Source of the DNA: Deinococcus sp. YIM 77859
GTDB taxonomy: Bacteria > Deinococcota > Deinococci > Deinococcales > Deinococcaceae
Direction: 5' to 3'
Length of the DNA: 64,000 bases
Assembly (NCBI RefSeq): GCF_000745175.1
Contig: NZ_JQNI01000002.1
Span: forward strand, 728,001 to 792,000
Every line of letters starts with the position of its first letter. The stretch's first letter is position 1. The notes beneath the pieces were generated by a model. The model was not told the DNA's origin. It was given only the letters and a program-made list of their open reading frames with translations, and ran no database searches. Positions 1 through 14,593 of this stretch are shown one piece after another. A program made the position numbers and the translations under genes.

Positions 1-642
1 GGGTTCCAGGGTCACATACCGGGTCACGTAGGTCAGGATCTGCACCACGTCGAAGATCATGTGACTCGTGCGCCCGTCTTGGCGCGTCTCCCCATTCACG
101 CGAGTGATGACGCGCAGATCAGTGGGACCAAGGTCCGTTTCCAGCCAGGGGCCAAGGGGACAGAAGTGGTCGGCGGCCTTGGCGCGGAACCACTGAAGAT
201 CCGTCTTCTGAAGGTCACGGGCGGTCAGGTCCAGGCCACAGGTGTAGCCCAACACCGCCGAGAGGGCCCCTTCCGGCCTAAGGTCGCGAACACGCTGCCC
301 AATCACCAGGGCGAGCTCCCCCTCAAAGTGGAAGTTCTGGGTCCAGTCGGGATACCGAACCGTCGCGCCGGGTTCGGCGAGCGCATTCGGCCCCTTCAGG
401 AAGAGGCCGGGCTCGCCCGGGAGGTCGCCCGTGTCGTTGCCCAGTTCGCGGATGTGGTCGAGGTAGTTGCGGCCCACACACACGATCTTGGTCGGCTCGG
501 CGGGCGCGAGCAGCCGGGCTTCCGGGAGGGGCCGCGTCTCCCCCGTTCGCTCGCCTCCCATGCCGCGTGTGAGGTAGATGGTGTCGCCCTCGACCTGGCC
601 CCAGTGCGGGGCCCCCTGATGCTCGACTCGAACCAGACGCAT
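1..642 (-). CDS. Fumarylacetoacetate hydrolase (FAH) family protein, C-terminus cut off by the window
   Basis: Only the first 214 residues are visible; the gene runs off the left edge. Family enzymes are metal-dependent hydrolases or decarboxylases acting on acylpyruvates and related 2-oxo acids. The core begins near residue 52 ([13 protein letters not shown]). The metal-binding Glu-x-Glu is in [12 protein letters not shown] (E107, E109), a further acidic ligand is in CGLDLTARD (D138), and the conserved Lys-containing segment [12 protein letters not shown] is near 153-164. The ATG at 642 has no ribosome binding site; a TATCCT box at 654-649 ends 6 nt before it, so the mRNA is probably leaderless. 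The gene is divergent from the NUDIX gene with only 25 bp between starts. The exact substrate cannot be told from sequence. Confidence 0.9.
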   Translation of the reverse strand, partial: MRLVRVEHQGAPHWGQVEGDTIYLTRGMGGERTGETRPLPEARLLAPAEPTKIVCVGRNYLDHIRELGNDTGDLPGEPGLFLKGPNALAEPGATVRYPDWTQNFHFEGELALVIGQRVRDLRPEGALSAVLGYTCGLDLTARDLQKTDLQWFRAKAADHFCPLGPWLETDLGPTDLRVITRVNGETRQDGRTSHMIFDVVQILTYVTRYVTLEP

Positions 643-648
643 ACGGCG

Positions 649-660
649 AGGATATACGCT
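649..660. promoter_or_regulatory. Abutting divergent -10 boxes
   Basis: On the plus strand TACGCT (655-660) ends 7 nt before the GTG of the NUDIX gene. On the minus strand TATCCT (654-649) ends 6 nt before the ATG of the FAH gene. The two hexamers touch head to head, so both leaderless promoters share one melting region and each -35 contact falls inside the other gene's coding sequence. Confidence 0.6.
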
Positions 661-667
661 GGGGCGC

Positions 668-1285
668 GTGCCGACCCTTTCTCAGCTCCGCGAGCTTCAA
701 GCGATCGCCCAAGCAGGCCTCACCTATACCCGCGATTCCTACGACCGGGAACGCTATGAGCGGCTTCTTGCCCTCACCGCGGAGTTGCTCGCCGGAAAGA
801 CGGGGCAGGACGCGGGCGAGGTGTACGCCCTGCTGCGAGCGGAACGGGGCTACCTCACCCCCAAGGTGGACGTGCGCGCCGTGGTGCTCAATGCCCGGGG
901 CGAGGTGCTGCTCACCCAGGAGCGCGTGGACGGCCTCTGGAGCCTGCCGGGCGGCTGGGCTGACCCCGGTGACAGCCCCCGCGAGGTGGCTGTCCGCGAG
1001 GTGCGCGAGGAGACCGGGCGGGAGGTGCGAGCAACCCGCCTCCTCGCCCTGCTCGACAAGGACAAGCACCCGCACCCGCCCGACCTGTGGGCCGTGTACA
1101 AGGTCTTCGTGGCCTGCGAGCTGACCCACGACACTCCGCACCCCGGCAACACGGAGACGCTGGCGAGCGGCTGGTTCGACGTAGACGCCCTGCCGCCCCT
1201 CAGCCTGGGCCGAAACCTGCCCCAACAGGTGCGGCGCATGGCAGAGCTCAGCCGACAACCCGAACTGGGCGTGGACATGGACTGA
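668..1285 (+). CDS. NUDIX hydrolase with N-terminal NUDIX_N domain
   Basis: A 205-residue pyrophosphohydrolase. Residues 1-60 form the helical NUDIX_N region seen in ADP-ribose-type or nucleotide-sugar NUDIX enzymes; the catalytic domain follows. The NUDIX box spans about 96-118 ([14 protein letters not shown] then REVREETG). Metal ligands E111, E114 and E115 are present; the first Glu of the consensus is Asp here. The start is a GTG at 668 preceded by TACGCT at 655-660 with 7 nt between, a leaderless arrangement. Substrate is not predictable beyond nucleoside diphosphate linked to another moiety. Confidence 0.9.
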   Translation: MPTLSQLRELQAIAQAGLTYTRDSYDRERYERLLALTAELLAGKTGQDAGEVYALLRAERGYLTPKVDVRAVVLNARGEVLLTQERVDGLWSLPGGWADPGDSPREVAVREVREETGREVRATRLLALLDKDKHPHPPDLWAVYKVFVACELTHDTPHPGNTETLASGWFDVDALPPLSLGRNLPQQVRRMAELSRQPELGVDMD

Positions 1286-1325
1286 GCCGGGAACCTCCAG
1301 AGCAGCCTCGGCTACACTGCCCCCC

Positions 1326-2864
<1,539 letters not shown>

Positions 2865-2951
2865 GACCAACCTGCTCTGCTTCCAGAACATCCTCAAAAG
2901 ACACCGGACGCGCTGCCATTGCCGCCAGTCGGGATGTTCTCACTTCGCAGG

Positions 2952-3458
2952 CTACGCCAGCCCACACGCCCGCTGCACCAGCATGTGCACCTCGTCCCGT
3001 CCTAGGCGGCGCGGCTGGAGGGGTAGGCCGGGGGGCAGGTCACTCAGGCCGCGCACGAGGGGTGCGTACTTGAATTCCGGCCGAACGATCAGGTCACGGG
3101 CGGCGGTCAAGGCCAGGACGAAATCGAGGCGCAGTTCGAAGTGGGCATTCAGTTCGGCCCGCAGCGGCGCGGGGTCTGTGGCCAGCAGGGCGAGGAGAGC
3201 CGGGTGTGTCTCAAAGCCCTCGTCAAGAGCCCGCACGACGCGGCCCGTGTCGAGCAGCAGGGCCGCGCCGGACAGGGTGTAGCCGCTCACGCGGCGGCGG
3301 CACAATTCGGGTGTGTCGCCACGAACCACCCGGACTTCCCTTCCGGCACGTTCCGCGCCCTCCAGATAGGCCCAGAAGCGGCCCAGACTGCTGTAGCGGG
3401 CGAGTTCGACGTACCCGGCGGGACGTGTGGGCAGGAGGCGAGTCGGCCGGGGATTCAC
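2952..3458 (-). CDS. Uncharacterised protein, 168 aa
   Basis: I do not recognise a named family. The protein is soluble, has no signal peptide or membrane helix, and has mixed helical content rich in Leu, Arg and Ala. Coding status is supported by a leaderless start: TAGGAT ends 6 nt before the GTG at 3458. The gene lies alone between the aminotransferase (convergent) and an acyl-CoA dehydrogenase (divergent). The segment 2865-2951 between it and the aminotransferase holds nothing I can identify. Confidence 0.7.
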   Translation of the reverse strand: MNPRPTRLLPTRPAGYVELARYSSLGRFWAYLEGAERAGREVRVVRGDTPELCRRRVSGYTLSGAALLLDTGRVVRALDEGFETHPALLALLATDPAPLRAELNAHFELRLDFVLALTAARDLIVRPEFKYAPLVRGLSDLPPGLPLQPRRLGRDEVHMLVQRACGLA

Positions 3459-3554
3459 CCGGCCATCCTACCGAGCCCAACGCTCAATATTGCGTGAACG
3501 GCAAGCGGGTCACAGACCGCAGTCCTCTCCACTTGAACCGGGTACAACGAATCC

Positions 3555-4910
<1,356 letters not shown>

Positions 4911-4976
4911 GGAAGGGGTTAAGCGTACCGGCAACGCAGGGAAAGAAGGGGGCCATTAGGGTGAAGCTGTTCTGCT

Positions 4977-5002
4977 TTGGTCCCCCACGCTCAAAGGACC
5001 AA
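4977..5002 (+). promoter_or_regulatory. Leader hairpin just upstream of the ribosome binding site
   Basis: TTGGTCC (4977-4983) and GGACCAA (4996-5002) form a perfect 7-bp stem with a 12-nt loop, extendable by a T-G pair. It ends 5 nt before the AAGGAGG ribosome binding site at 5008-5014 of the next gene. No T-run follows, so it is not a terminator. A TAGGGT -10 box at 4957-4962 would place it in the 5' leader. Confidence 0.45.
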
Positions 5003-5018
5003 GCGACAAGGAGGTTCT

Positions 5019-5957
5019 ATGACGCTGAATACCGATACGCTCTCTCACCCTTTGCGCTGGGGCGGAGTCTTCGCTGGCGTGGTGATGGGCATTGTGACGA
5101 CCTTCACTATTCTGGCGCTTGGCCTGGTGATCACCGCCCTGACTGGCATCACCCTGACTGGAACCAGCATTCAAGCTCTGATCTGGACGGCGTTGGCCGC
5201 GCTGGTGGGGGCCTATGCCGCCGGCCTCACCGCCGTGCGCGCGAGCGCGCCCGCGACCCGCAATGAGGACGGCATCGCGGCCATGACGCACAACGACGCC
5301 ACCCTAACGGGGCTGGTGACCGGGGGCCTGCTGGTTCTGCTCACCACGCTGCTGGCCTACAACGCTACACGCAGCCTCCTGACCACCGCGGGCAACATTG
5401 TGAGTAGCGTCGCCAGCACGGCTGCCAACGCGGCCGATGCAGCCGGGACGCAAGCGGCTCAGAGCGGCGGTCTTCAGAATTTCGTGAGTGGCATCAGCCG
5501 TGAGGACATCGAGGACCTGATTGCCAGCAACAGCCCCAGCCTGAACGAGGCGCAGGTAGACGCGGCGTCCGATGTGGTCACCGGCATCTTCCGCCGCGCG
5601 GCCTACGACCTGGGGAACCAAGACCTCGCCAACATCACGGATTTCGCTCAGGCTCGCATCAACGCTATTCAGAACGCGCTGAGCGGGGAGTCCTTTGTCA
5701 CCCGGCTGGAACGCCAGGGGCTGAGCACGGCCCAGGCGGAGGAAGTCCGCACCGTGATCACCAATGAGATCAACCGCCTGCAAAATCAGGCACGGCAGAT
5801 CGCCAACACCCTGGAGGCCAATGCCCGCATTGCCGGTCGCAATGTCGGCCTGGGTTGGCTCCTGAGCGCTGGCCTGACACTGCTGCTGGCCGTGATGGGC
5901 GCGCGCAATGCCGCGACGCACCGCGCCATTCCCGCCGTGCCCGTCGACCGCCGCTAA
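5019..5957 (+). CDS. Integral membrane protein with duplicated helical segment
   Basis: A 312-residue protein of unknown function. Hydrophobic segments lie near residues 13-40, 46-64, 90-112 and 280-297, so the middle 165 residues probably form one extramembrane domain between helix 3 and helix 4. That domain contains two similar stretches, [19 protein letters not shown] and [19 protein letters not shown]. The start ATG 5019 is chosen because AAGGAGG (5008-5014) sits 4 nt upstream. Unlike most neighbours this gene has a long leader with a hairpin, followed by a strong terminator, so it appears to be a single-gene transcript. Confidence 0.8.
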   Translation: MTLNTDTLSHPLRWGGVFAGVVMGIVTTFTILALGLVITALTGITLTGTSIQALIWTALAALVGAYAAGLTAVRASAPATRNEDGIAAMTHNDATLTGLVTGGLLVLLTTLLAYNATRSLLTTAGNIVSSVASTAANAADAAGTQAAQSGGLQNFVSGISREDIEDLIASNSPSLNEAQVDAASDVVTGIFRRAAYDLGNQDLANITDFAQARINAIQNALSGESFVTRLERQGLSTAQAEEVRTVITNEINRLQNQARQIANTLEANARIAGRNVGLGWLLSAGLTLLLAVMGARNAATHRAIPAVPVDRR

Positions 5958-5972
5958 GCTGGTCTCCCCCGT

Positions 5973-5998
5973 GCCGCCTCCTCAGGGGGCGGCCTTTT
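5973..5998 (+). terminator. Rho-independent terminator
   Basis: GCCGCCTCC and GGGGGCGGC pair as a 9-bp stem with one G-T wobble and a TCA loop, followed directly by CTTTT. It sits 16 nt after the stop of the membrane protein gene. Confidence 0.75.
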
Positions 5999-6035
5999 GG
6001 TTGGCCGTGCTGTGCCGAAAAAAGCCCCGAGCAGC

Positions 6036-6797
6036 TCATCGGGTGGATCGGGGTAAGCCTGCCAGCTCGAGCAGCATGGTCTTCGCCTCGGCCGCGCTGC
6101 CCAGCCGCTGGGTCCGGTCGGATTCAGTGAGGGCAGCGAGCAGGGCGTCAAGGGGATCGCCAAGGGGTGGCGGGGGCACCTCCGGGCCGGAGAGGGCACC
6201 GTACAGGCCCCAGCCCAGCAGCACGCCGACGCTGTACAGGTCGCTTTCCGGACCAAGCGGTTCACCGCGTGCCGCCTCGGGACTCTGAAAGGCCGCGGTT
6301 CCCAGGCGGGTGGGCGTCGCGAACGCTTCACGGGTGGGGCCGGAAAGGTCAAAGTCAACCAGGGTAGCGCTGCCATCGGGTTCCACCACGACGTTTTCCG
6401 GCTTCACGTCGCGGTGGACGATGCCGCGCTCGTGCAGGTAGCCGAGGGCGCTGAGCAGGTGCGCCAGGGTGAGCAGAAAGGCGCGGCGCTCGTGGGTGAG
6501 GGCCGGACGACGCGAATACCGCTCGAACAGCACGACGCCGCGGGCCAGGCTGACGATCAGGGCGGGCCGGTCCTGCACGCGTGCGGGGGCAAGCACACGG
6601 ACCAGGCGGGGGTGATCGAGCGCCGCCCCCGTGCCGTACTCGCGCAGCGCGTGGGGGGCAAAGTGTGGGTCAAAGATCTTGACGGCACAGGGCTGTCCGT
6701 CGCGGGCCACAGCGAAATACACCACGCTATGCGACCCACGTCCGAGGGGGCGCACCAGCCGTATCCCCTCGCCCACCACCTGACCAGCCAGCGGCAT
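6036..6797 (-). CDS. Ser/Thr protein kinase, catalytic domain only
   Basis: A 253-residue Hanks-type kinase without membrane helix or sensor domain. The glycine loop is GRGSHSVV (about 19-26), the ATP-anchoring lysine K40 is in CAVKIF, the catalytic loop is HRDVKPEN (D130, N135), and the metal-binding Asp is D148. The usual DFG is DFD here (148-150), so the Gly is replaced by Asp. The activation segment ends SPE rather than APE (172-174). Being soluble and compact, it may phosphorylate cytoplasmic targets. It is divergent from signal peptidase I with a 124-nt gap. ATG 6797 has a TACCGT box 9 nt upstream. Confidence 0.88.
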   Translation of the reverse strand: MPLAGQVVGEGIRLVRPLGRGSHSVVYFAVARDGQPCAVKIFDPHFAPHALREYGTGAALDHPRLVRVLAPARVQDRPALIVSLARGVVLFERYSRRPALTHERRAFLLTLAHLLSALGYLHERGIVHRDVKPENVVVEPDGSATLVDFDLSGPTREAFATPTRLGTAAFQSPEAARGEPLGPESDLYSVGVLLGWGLYGALSGPEVPPPPLGDPLDALLAALTESDRTQRLGSAAEAKTMLLELAGLPRSTR

Positions 6798-6921
6798 TGC
6801 CCCTTCACGGTACCGCAGGAGCCCGGCGGGGCGATACCCCCCCAGTGCGCCAAGCGCTCTGCCCCTGCCCGCGCGGAAGAGGTCGTTTGTCCGCTATCCT
6901 GCGCGGCGGACAAGGAGTGGC

Positions 6922-7710
<789 letters not shown>

Positions 7711-7746
7711 CCTCATCCTTAGCCCAGCGCTCTTTGGATGATGCGC

Positions 7747-8061
7747 TCAGTCTTCTCCGTCCTCCCCCAAGACGGTGATGTCTGTCGCCTCCCAGGCCAC
7801 CCGGTACTCGCCCTCGCGCGCGATAAAGTCGGCGGCCATCCGCAGGGTCTCTTCGACCCAGCCGTAGTCGTTACTGAGGGTGGCAACGCCGATCACCTCC
7901 CAGTCGTGGGCGTCAAGACCGTCAAGGCGGGCCACCGTGAGGGGGTAACGGGCCTTGAGGCGCTCGACGACGGGGCGAACCAGGGCACGTTTCTCCTTGA
8001 GGTTGGTAACCCACGGCATCTCGATGCGAACGGTGAGGACGCCGACGTATCCGAGCGCCAC
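7747..8061 (-). CDS. DUF503 (YlxP-like) family protein
   Basis: A 104-residue small alpha/beta protein. DUF503 hallmarks are seen: [43 protein letters not shown] and a C-terminal strand. In many bacteria the family is encoded near ribosome maturation genes, but function is unknown. It starts with a GTG at 8061, only 2 nt after the stop of the preceding HMA-like gene, and is the last gene of a five-gene operon. No terminator of standard form follows. Confidence 0.85.
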   Translation of the reverse strand: MALGYVGVLTVRIEMPWVTNLKEKRALVRPVVERLKARYPLTVARLDGLDAHDWEVIGVATLSNDYGWVEETLRMAADFIAREGEYRVAWEATDITVLGEDGED

Positions 8062-8063
8062 GC

Positions 8064-8279
8064 CTAGAGCATGCCCGCCAGGAAGCCCTGGGTCCGCACG
8101 GCGCGCACCAGGTCCATGACGGTGTGTTGGGTAGGGTCGTAGTGAACCTCAATCTGCCCCTCGTCGGGGGTGGCCTGGGTGACGCCGGGCAGGGTGCGCA
8201 GGTGGGCAGCGACACGTTCCCCGGCCTCGCGGGTCATGCCGCGCACGCCAAGCAGAACGCGGGTAGGTCGACTCGTCAT
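8064..8279 (-). CDS. HMA-like small protein lacking the Cys-x-x-Cys metal site
   Basis: A 71-residue protein with the beta-alpha-beta-beta-alpha-beta pattern of heavy-metal-associated domains. Where HMA proteins have GMTC followed by two residues and Cys, this has GMTREAG, so no cysteine is present and soft-metal binding by the usual site is excluded. I chose ATG 8279 because CATAAT ends exactly 7 nt upstream; an alternative ATG lies at 8288. It is 8 nt downstream of the DUF1999 gene and 2 nt upstream of DUF503. Confidence 0.75.
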   Translation of the reverse strand: MTSRPTRVLLGVRGMTREAGERVAAHLRTLPGVTQATPDEGQIEVHYDPTQHTVMDLVRAVRTQGFLAGML

Positions 8280-8287
8280 GCCCGTCA

Positions 8288-8773
8288 TTATGCCCGCTCA
8301 CCGGGGGCAGTACTCGCGCGAGTGCCGAGGTGACACACGGCGTAGCTCCCGGTCACCCGCGCCTCCTCCTGCCGGGCAGCGTCCTCCAGCCCGGGGATCA
8401 GCGGAAAGTGCACCTCATAGACAGCGCTGTCGTAGGCACTCTTGACGGTGGCATGCAGCAATCCCGCTGCGGTGCCCTCGGGGGCGTCCGGCGCGAGGAG
8501 AACCGTGCGCACAAGGACGATCGGCCGGTCACCCTGCCAGACGTGCTGCGCGAGGATCAGACCCTGGACGGCTCCTGCGTCGTCCTGGGCGGCAAAGGAG
8601 TGTTCGCTGCGCGCGTAGAACTTCAGGGCTGGGAGGCTGGTGCACAGGCGGCCTTCACGCTCCCGGGCGGGGAGGGTATCGAAGGCGGGGTCCGCGTGGC
8701 GCTGGGCGGCGAGGTCGAGGGCCTGAAGGGCCGCGAAGTCGGATTCGGCAAAGGTGCGGTACCGCATGGCCAT
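8288..8773 (-). CDS. DUF1999 family protein (GNAT-like fold)
   Basis: A 161-residue protein resembling the Thermus DUF1999 family whose solved member has a GNAT-like alpha/beta fold. Similar stretches include [47 protein letters not shown] and [17 protein letters not shown]. No acetyl-CoA pyrophosphate-binding loop of the standard Q/RxxGxG/A type is evident, so catalysis is unproven. ATG 8773 follows TAGGCT by 6 nt (leaderless), giving an internal promoter in the operon, 9 nt after the ribokinase stop. Confidence 0.75.
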   Translation of the reverse strand: MAMRYRTFAESDFAALQALDLAAQRHADPAFDTLPAREREGRLCTSLPALKFYARSEHSFAAQDDAGAVQGLILAQHVWQGDRPIVLVRTVLLAPDAPEGTAAGLLHATVKSAYDSAVYEVHFPLIPGLEDAARQEEARVTGSYAVCHLGTRASTAPGERA

Positions 8774-8782
8774 GGGGGCAGC

Positions 8783-9664
8783 CTAGCGCGCGGCGGCGAT
8801 CTCCGTTCGGGAGGGCATGGCGTCTTGCGCACCGGGGCGAGTACAGGCGAGGGCCGCGGCGATGCCCGCCGCGTGCAGGGCGGCGGGAAGCGGCTGGCCC
8901 TGGGCGAGTTCAGCGGCGAGCACGCCGCAAAAAGTGTCGCCCGCACCGGTCGTGTCCACTGGGATCACGGGGTGAGCGGGCAGGCGGTAGGCGGCGTGGG
9001 CGGTCACGGTCAGGCTGCCCCGCGCCCCCAGCGTGACGGTCACGGCCTGCGGCCCGCAGGCAAGGAGGGTCCACGCCCGTTTTTCCAGATCCTCGCCCTT
9101 GCCTCCCAGGGCGGCGAGCTCGTGTTCGTTCACGATCAGGTGATGCGTGTGCGCGAGGAGTGCGGGGTCGACCTCGCGAGCGGGCGCGGCGTTATACAGC
9201 ACCGTCAGGCCGGCGGCGTAGGCCCGGCGGGCAGCCTCCCGATTCACGTCCAGCGGAAGTTCATTCTGGAGGAGCAGGTGCGTAAAACCGTCCAGGGATG
9301 CGGGGAGATGCAGGGGGGTCAGGCGAGCATTCGCGCCGCTGGCGACAGTGATCGCGTTCTCGCCGTCCGCCGCGACGGTGACCAGGGCGAGGCCCGTAGG
9401 CGCGTTGAGCTCGTGCAGGTGCTCGAGGTTCACCCCAGCGCGGGTCAGGCCGGAGAGCGCCACCGCACGGAAAGAGTCCGGTCCAGCCGCGCCGCAAAAA
9501 GCCACGCTCGCCCCGGCGAGGGCCGCAGCCACCGCCTGATTCGCGCCCTTGCCACCGGGCGAGACGCGAGCATCGTCACCCAACACCGTTTCGCCGGGGG
9601 CAGGAAGGCGGGGGGCACGTACAGTCACGTCGGCATTCACGCTGCCGACCACCAGGACAGTCAT
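8783..9664 (-). CDS. rbsK: Ribokinase (PfkB family)
   Basis: ATP-dependent kinase converting ribose to ribose 5-phosphate, or another PfkB sugar/nucleoside kinase. A 293-residue protein with the N-terminal PfkB signature SPGGKGANQAVAAA, the sugar-binding Asn/Asp near the start (GSVNADV) and the C-terminal signature DTTGAGDTFCGVLAA with catalytic Asp. ATG 9664 is chosen over an upstream in-frame start because it forms an ATGA overlap with the stop of the deaminase gene, a translational coupling. Pairing with a base deaminase suggests nucleoside salvage. Confidence 0.88.
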   Translation of the reverse strand: MTVLVVGSVNADVTVRAPRLPAPGETVLGDDARVSPGGKGANQAVAAALAGASVAFCGAAGPDSFRAVALSGLTRAGVNLEHLHELNAPTGLALVTVAADGENAITVASGANARLTPLHLPASLDGFTHLLLQNELPLDVNREAARRAYAAGLTVLYNAAPAREVDPALLAHTHHLIVNEHELAALGGKGEDLEKRAWTLLACGPQAVTVTLGARGSLTVTAHAAYRLPAHPVIPVDTTGAGDTFCGVLAAELAQGQPLPAALHAAGIAAALACTRPGAQDAMPSRTEIAAAR

Positions 9665-10209
9665 TCCACGCCTGCCGTTTCCGCCGGATACCGCTTGCGC
9701 CACAGCGCCCAGCCTTCTTCGGGAAAGGCGCGCCTCGCTTCCGGCGCGAAGAGGCGCGCGCCTTCCGCCTCCAGTTCGGGATCAGGGCAGGGAATCACCT
9801 CGGTCTCCTGCATGGCGGGGTGCTCGCTCCAGCGAATCAGACGGCCCGAGCCCCCCCAGGGGTCGTCGGTGGCCCACACCACGCGGCCCACACCCAGAAG
9901 TGCCGACGCGCCGCCGCACATCAGGCAGGGCTCCAGGCTGGTGTAGAGGGTGAGGCTTTCCGGGTTTCTTACCTTGCCCACCTGAAAAAATACGTCCATC
10001 TCGGCGTGGGCGACGCTGGCTGCTCCCACGTGCTCTGGGGTCTGGGCTTCCCCGACGCGGTTGCGGCCGCGCGCGATCACCTCGCCCTGGGCGTTTACCA
10101 GCACGGCGCCCACGGGAGAACTGCCCGCGGCCTGGGCTTCGCGGGCGAGCCGCAGCGCCTCTTGCAGGTGGGGGCGGTGGGTGGCCGGGTCAGGCGAGAC
10201 AGAAGACAT
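9661..10209 (-). CDS. Zinc-dependent CMP/dCMP-type (nucleobase) deaminase
   Basis: A 182-residue cytidine deaminase-fold enzyme. The zinc site is complete: HAE with H68 and catalytic E70 in SVAHAEMDVF, and Cys95 and Cys98 in SLEPCLMCGG. The TadA-like architecture fits a free base or nucleoside deaminase (guanine, cytosine or related) but the adenosine-tRNA recognition pattern is not clear, so the substrate is open. ATG 10209 is preceded by CAGACT with 6 nt between. It is first in the operon, overlapping the ribokinase gene by 4 nt. Confidence 0.85.
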   Translation of the reverse strand: MSSVSPDPATHRPHLQEALRLAREAQAAGSSPVGAVLVNAQGEVIARGRNRVGEAQTPEHVGAASVAHAEMDVFFQVGKVRNPESLTLYTSLEPCLMCGGASALLGVGRVVWATDDPWGGSGRLIRWSEHPAMQETEVIPCPDPELEAEGARLFAPEARRAFPEEGWALWRKRYPAETAGVE

Positions 10210-10298
10210 GCCGGCAGTCTGGCACGCCTCTGGCGGGGGTGTTCGTGCTCTGGGAACAGGGGGAGGCAAGGCCGCGTGCACCCGCCCCGCTCTCAGCT

Positions 10299-10304
10299 TA
10301 TACT
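10299..10304 (+). promoter_or_regulatory. -10 box TATACT upstream of the acyl-CoA ligase
   Basis: TATACT lies in the 177-bp gap between the divergent deaminase and ligase genes. It would give a leader of about 75 nt before ATG 10387, which has its own GAGGAG ribosome binding site at 10377-10382. No clear -35 box is seen. Confidence 0.4.
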
Positions 10305-10386
10305 GAGTTCAATTTCAACCGGTCTCTTTTGGATGCGGCCCCTGCGGGGGCAGCCAAAGGCGGACCTGAGGAGTGTGAGGAGCGGT

Positions 10387-12084
10387 ATGACCCGGCCCTG
10401 GCTGGCCCACTACGAGGAAGGCGTGCCCCACAGCTTCACGCCGACGAATGACACCCTGCCCGACCTGCTGCGCCGCACTGCCGAGCAGTTTCCGGAACGG
10501 ACCGCGCTGAGCTTTATCGGGGCGAACACCAGCTACCGCGCACTGTGGCAGGACGTGGGGCACTTTGCTGCCGCTCTCCAGCGCATCGGGGTACGGCCAG
10601 GCGAACGCGTCAGCGTCATGCTGCCCAACTGCCCGCAGTTCGTGGTGGCCTTTTTCGGGGCCCTTTTGGCCGGGGCGACGGTGGTCAACACCAGCCCGCT
10701 GTACGTGCCCAGCGAACTGGAACACCAGCTCAAAGACAGCGGCAGCGAGACGCTGATTCTGTTGGACGCCTTTTATCCGCGCTACCAGCAGGTCGCCTCC
10801 CGGGTGCCGGTTCAGCGCGTGATCGTGACCGGGATTCAAGACGCGCTGCCCTTTCCAAAGAACGTGCTGTATCCCCTCAAGGCACGCCGGGAGGGAAACT
10901 GGGTGAATGTGAAGGCGGGGGGGTCGGTGTACAGCTACCGCACGCTGCTGCGGCGCTCGCCCTCCGCGCCGCAGGCCGTGACGCTGCGCCCGGATGACGT
11001 GGCACTGCTGCAATACACCGGCGGGACCACCGGCGTGCCCAAGGGCGCGATGCTGACCCACCGCAACCTGGTCGCGAACGCCGAACAGTGCCGCGCGTGG
11101 ATGACCGGGCTGCGGCCAGGGCAGGAGGTCACGCTGGCGGCCATTCCGTTTTTCCACGTGTACGGCATGACGGTCGGCATGAACCTCAGCATGCTGACCG
11201 GCGCGACGCTCGTGCTCGTGCCCAACGCACGTGACATCAAGATGGTGCTCACCCAGATTCAGGCGAGCGGGGCGACCCTCTTTCCCGGTGTTCCCACCCT
11301 CTACAACGCGATCAACAACCACCCCGACACGCCCAACTATGACCTCACGACCATTCGTGCCTGCATCAGCGGGAGCGCACCCCTGCCGCTCGAGACGGCA
11401 CGCCGATTCCGGCAGATCACCGGCGGCGCGAACCTGGTCGAGGGCTACGGCCTGACCGAATCGAGTCCGGTCACGCACGTCAATCCTATTTTTGGCGATC
11501 AGCGCGAGGGCAGCATTGGCCTGCCCATTCCCGGTGTGGACGCCATGATCGCCGGCGAGAACGGTGAGCCCCTCCCGCCCGGTGAAATCGGCGAGCTGTG
11601 GGTGTCCGGTCCCAATGTGATGAAGGGCTACTGGGAGCGGCCCGACGAGACGGCCAAGGTGCTGCGGGAAGCGGACGGGCAAACCTGGCTGCTGACCGGT
11701 GACATGGCCGTGATGGATGAGGACGGCTACTTCCGCATCGTCGACCGCAAAAAGGATCTGATTATCGCCGGGGGCTACAACATCTACCCGCGCGAGGTGG
11801 AAGAGGTGCTCTACGCGCATCCCGCCGTACTGGAAGCCGCCGCCGTAGGCCTGCCCGACGCCTACCGCGGCGAGACGGTGCATGCGGTGGTGGCCCTCAA
11901 ACCCGGCATGACCGCCACCGAGGCAGAACTCATCGCGCACTGCCGCGCGCACCTCAGCCCCTACAAGGTGCCCCGCAGCGTAGAGTTCCGTTCCGAGCTC
12001 CCCAAGTCGGCTGCCCTTAAGGTGCTGCGCCGCCAACTGGCAGAGGAAGCCCGCGCCGCGAGGCAGGCCAACAAGGCGGGCTGA
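10387..12084 (+). CDS. Long-chain fatty acid--CoA ligase (AMP-forming)
   Basis: A 565-residue ANL-superfamily enzyme activating a carboxylic acid through an acyl-AMP to the CoA thioester. Core motifs: YTGGTTGVPKGAMLTH (P-loop, near 213-228), GYGLTESSP (A5), TGDMAVMDEDGYF (A7) and DRKKDLIIAGGYNIYPREVEE (split here: DRKKDLI, AGGYNIYP), plus the C-terminal catalytic lysine near KSAALKVLRR. It could feed beta-oxidation together with the acyl-CoA dehydrogenase at 3555. The start ATG has GAGGAG 4 nt upstream; upstream open frame was not used because it crosses the promoter. Confidence 0.92.
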   Translation: MTRPWLAHYEEGVPHSFTPTNDTLPDLLRRTAEQFPERTALSFIGANTSYRALWQDVGHFAAALQRIGVRPGERVSVMLPNCPQFVVAFFGALLAGATVVNTSPLYVPSELEHQLKDSGSETLILLDAFYPRYQQVASRVPVQRVIVTGIQDALPFPKNVLYPLKARREGNWVNVKAGGSVYSYRTLLRRSPSAPQAVTLRPDDVALLQYTGGTTGVPKGAMLTHRNLVANAEQCRAWMTGLRPGQEVTLAAIPFFHVYGMTVGMNLSMLTGATLVLVPNARDIKMVLTQIQASGATLFPGVPTLYNAINNHPDTPNYDLTTIRACISGSAPLPLETARRFRQITGGANLVEGYGLTESSPVTHVNPIFGDQREGSIGLPIPGVDAMIAGENGEPLPPGEIGELWVSGPNVMKGYWERPDETAKVLREADGQTWLLTGDMAVMDEDGYFRIVDRKKDLIIAGGYNIYPREVEEVLYAHPAVLEAAAVGLPDAYRGETVHAVVALKPGMTATEAELIAHCRAHLSPYKVPRSVEFRSELPKSAALKVLRRQLAEEARAARQANKAG

Positions 12085-12111
12085 CGCGCCCTCTCGCTCG
12101 GGGCGGGTCAG
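12081..12111 (+). terminator. Possible hairpin after the acyl-CoA ligase
   Basis: CTGACGCGCCC and GGGCGGGTCAG form an 11-bp stem with one mismatch and a 9-nt loop overlapping the stop codon. There is no T-run, so it would be at most a weak or factor-assisted terminator. Confidence 0.35.
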
Positions 12112-12156
12112 CCCACCAACGTTTCTGATCGCAGCCCCTGCACTATCATGACGCGT

Positions 12157-12206
12157 ATGGCGTATTCCATCCCTGCCCCAACCGCCTTCACCCGGGGGAG
12201 ACCGGA

Positions 12207-12216
<10 letters not shown>
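12157..12216 (+). CDS. Leaderless 19-codon upstream ORF overlapping the PBP start
   Basis: TATCAT (12144-12149) is followed by exactly 7 nt and then ATG, the leaderless arrangement seen at many genes in this window. The ORF begins MAYSIPAPTAF, encodes 19 residues and ends with TGA at 12214-12216. It contains the GGGGGAG (12194-12200) used by the PBP gene and overlaps the PBP GTG (12207) in another frame. Ribosomes finishing it would terminate 7 nt past the PBP start, which suits termination-reinitiation coupling. The peptide itself has no recognisable function. Confidence 0.45.
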
Positions 12217-14573
<2,357 letters not shown>

Positions 14574-14593
14574 CCTGCTTCTTCCCGGCTTCT

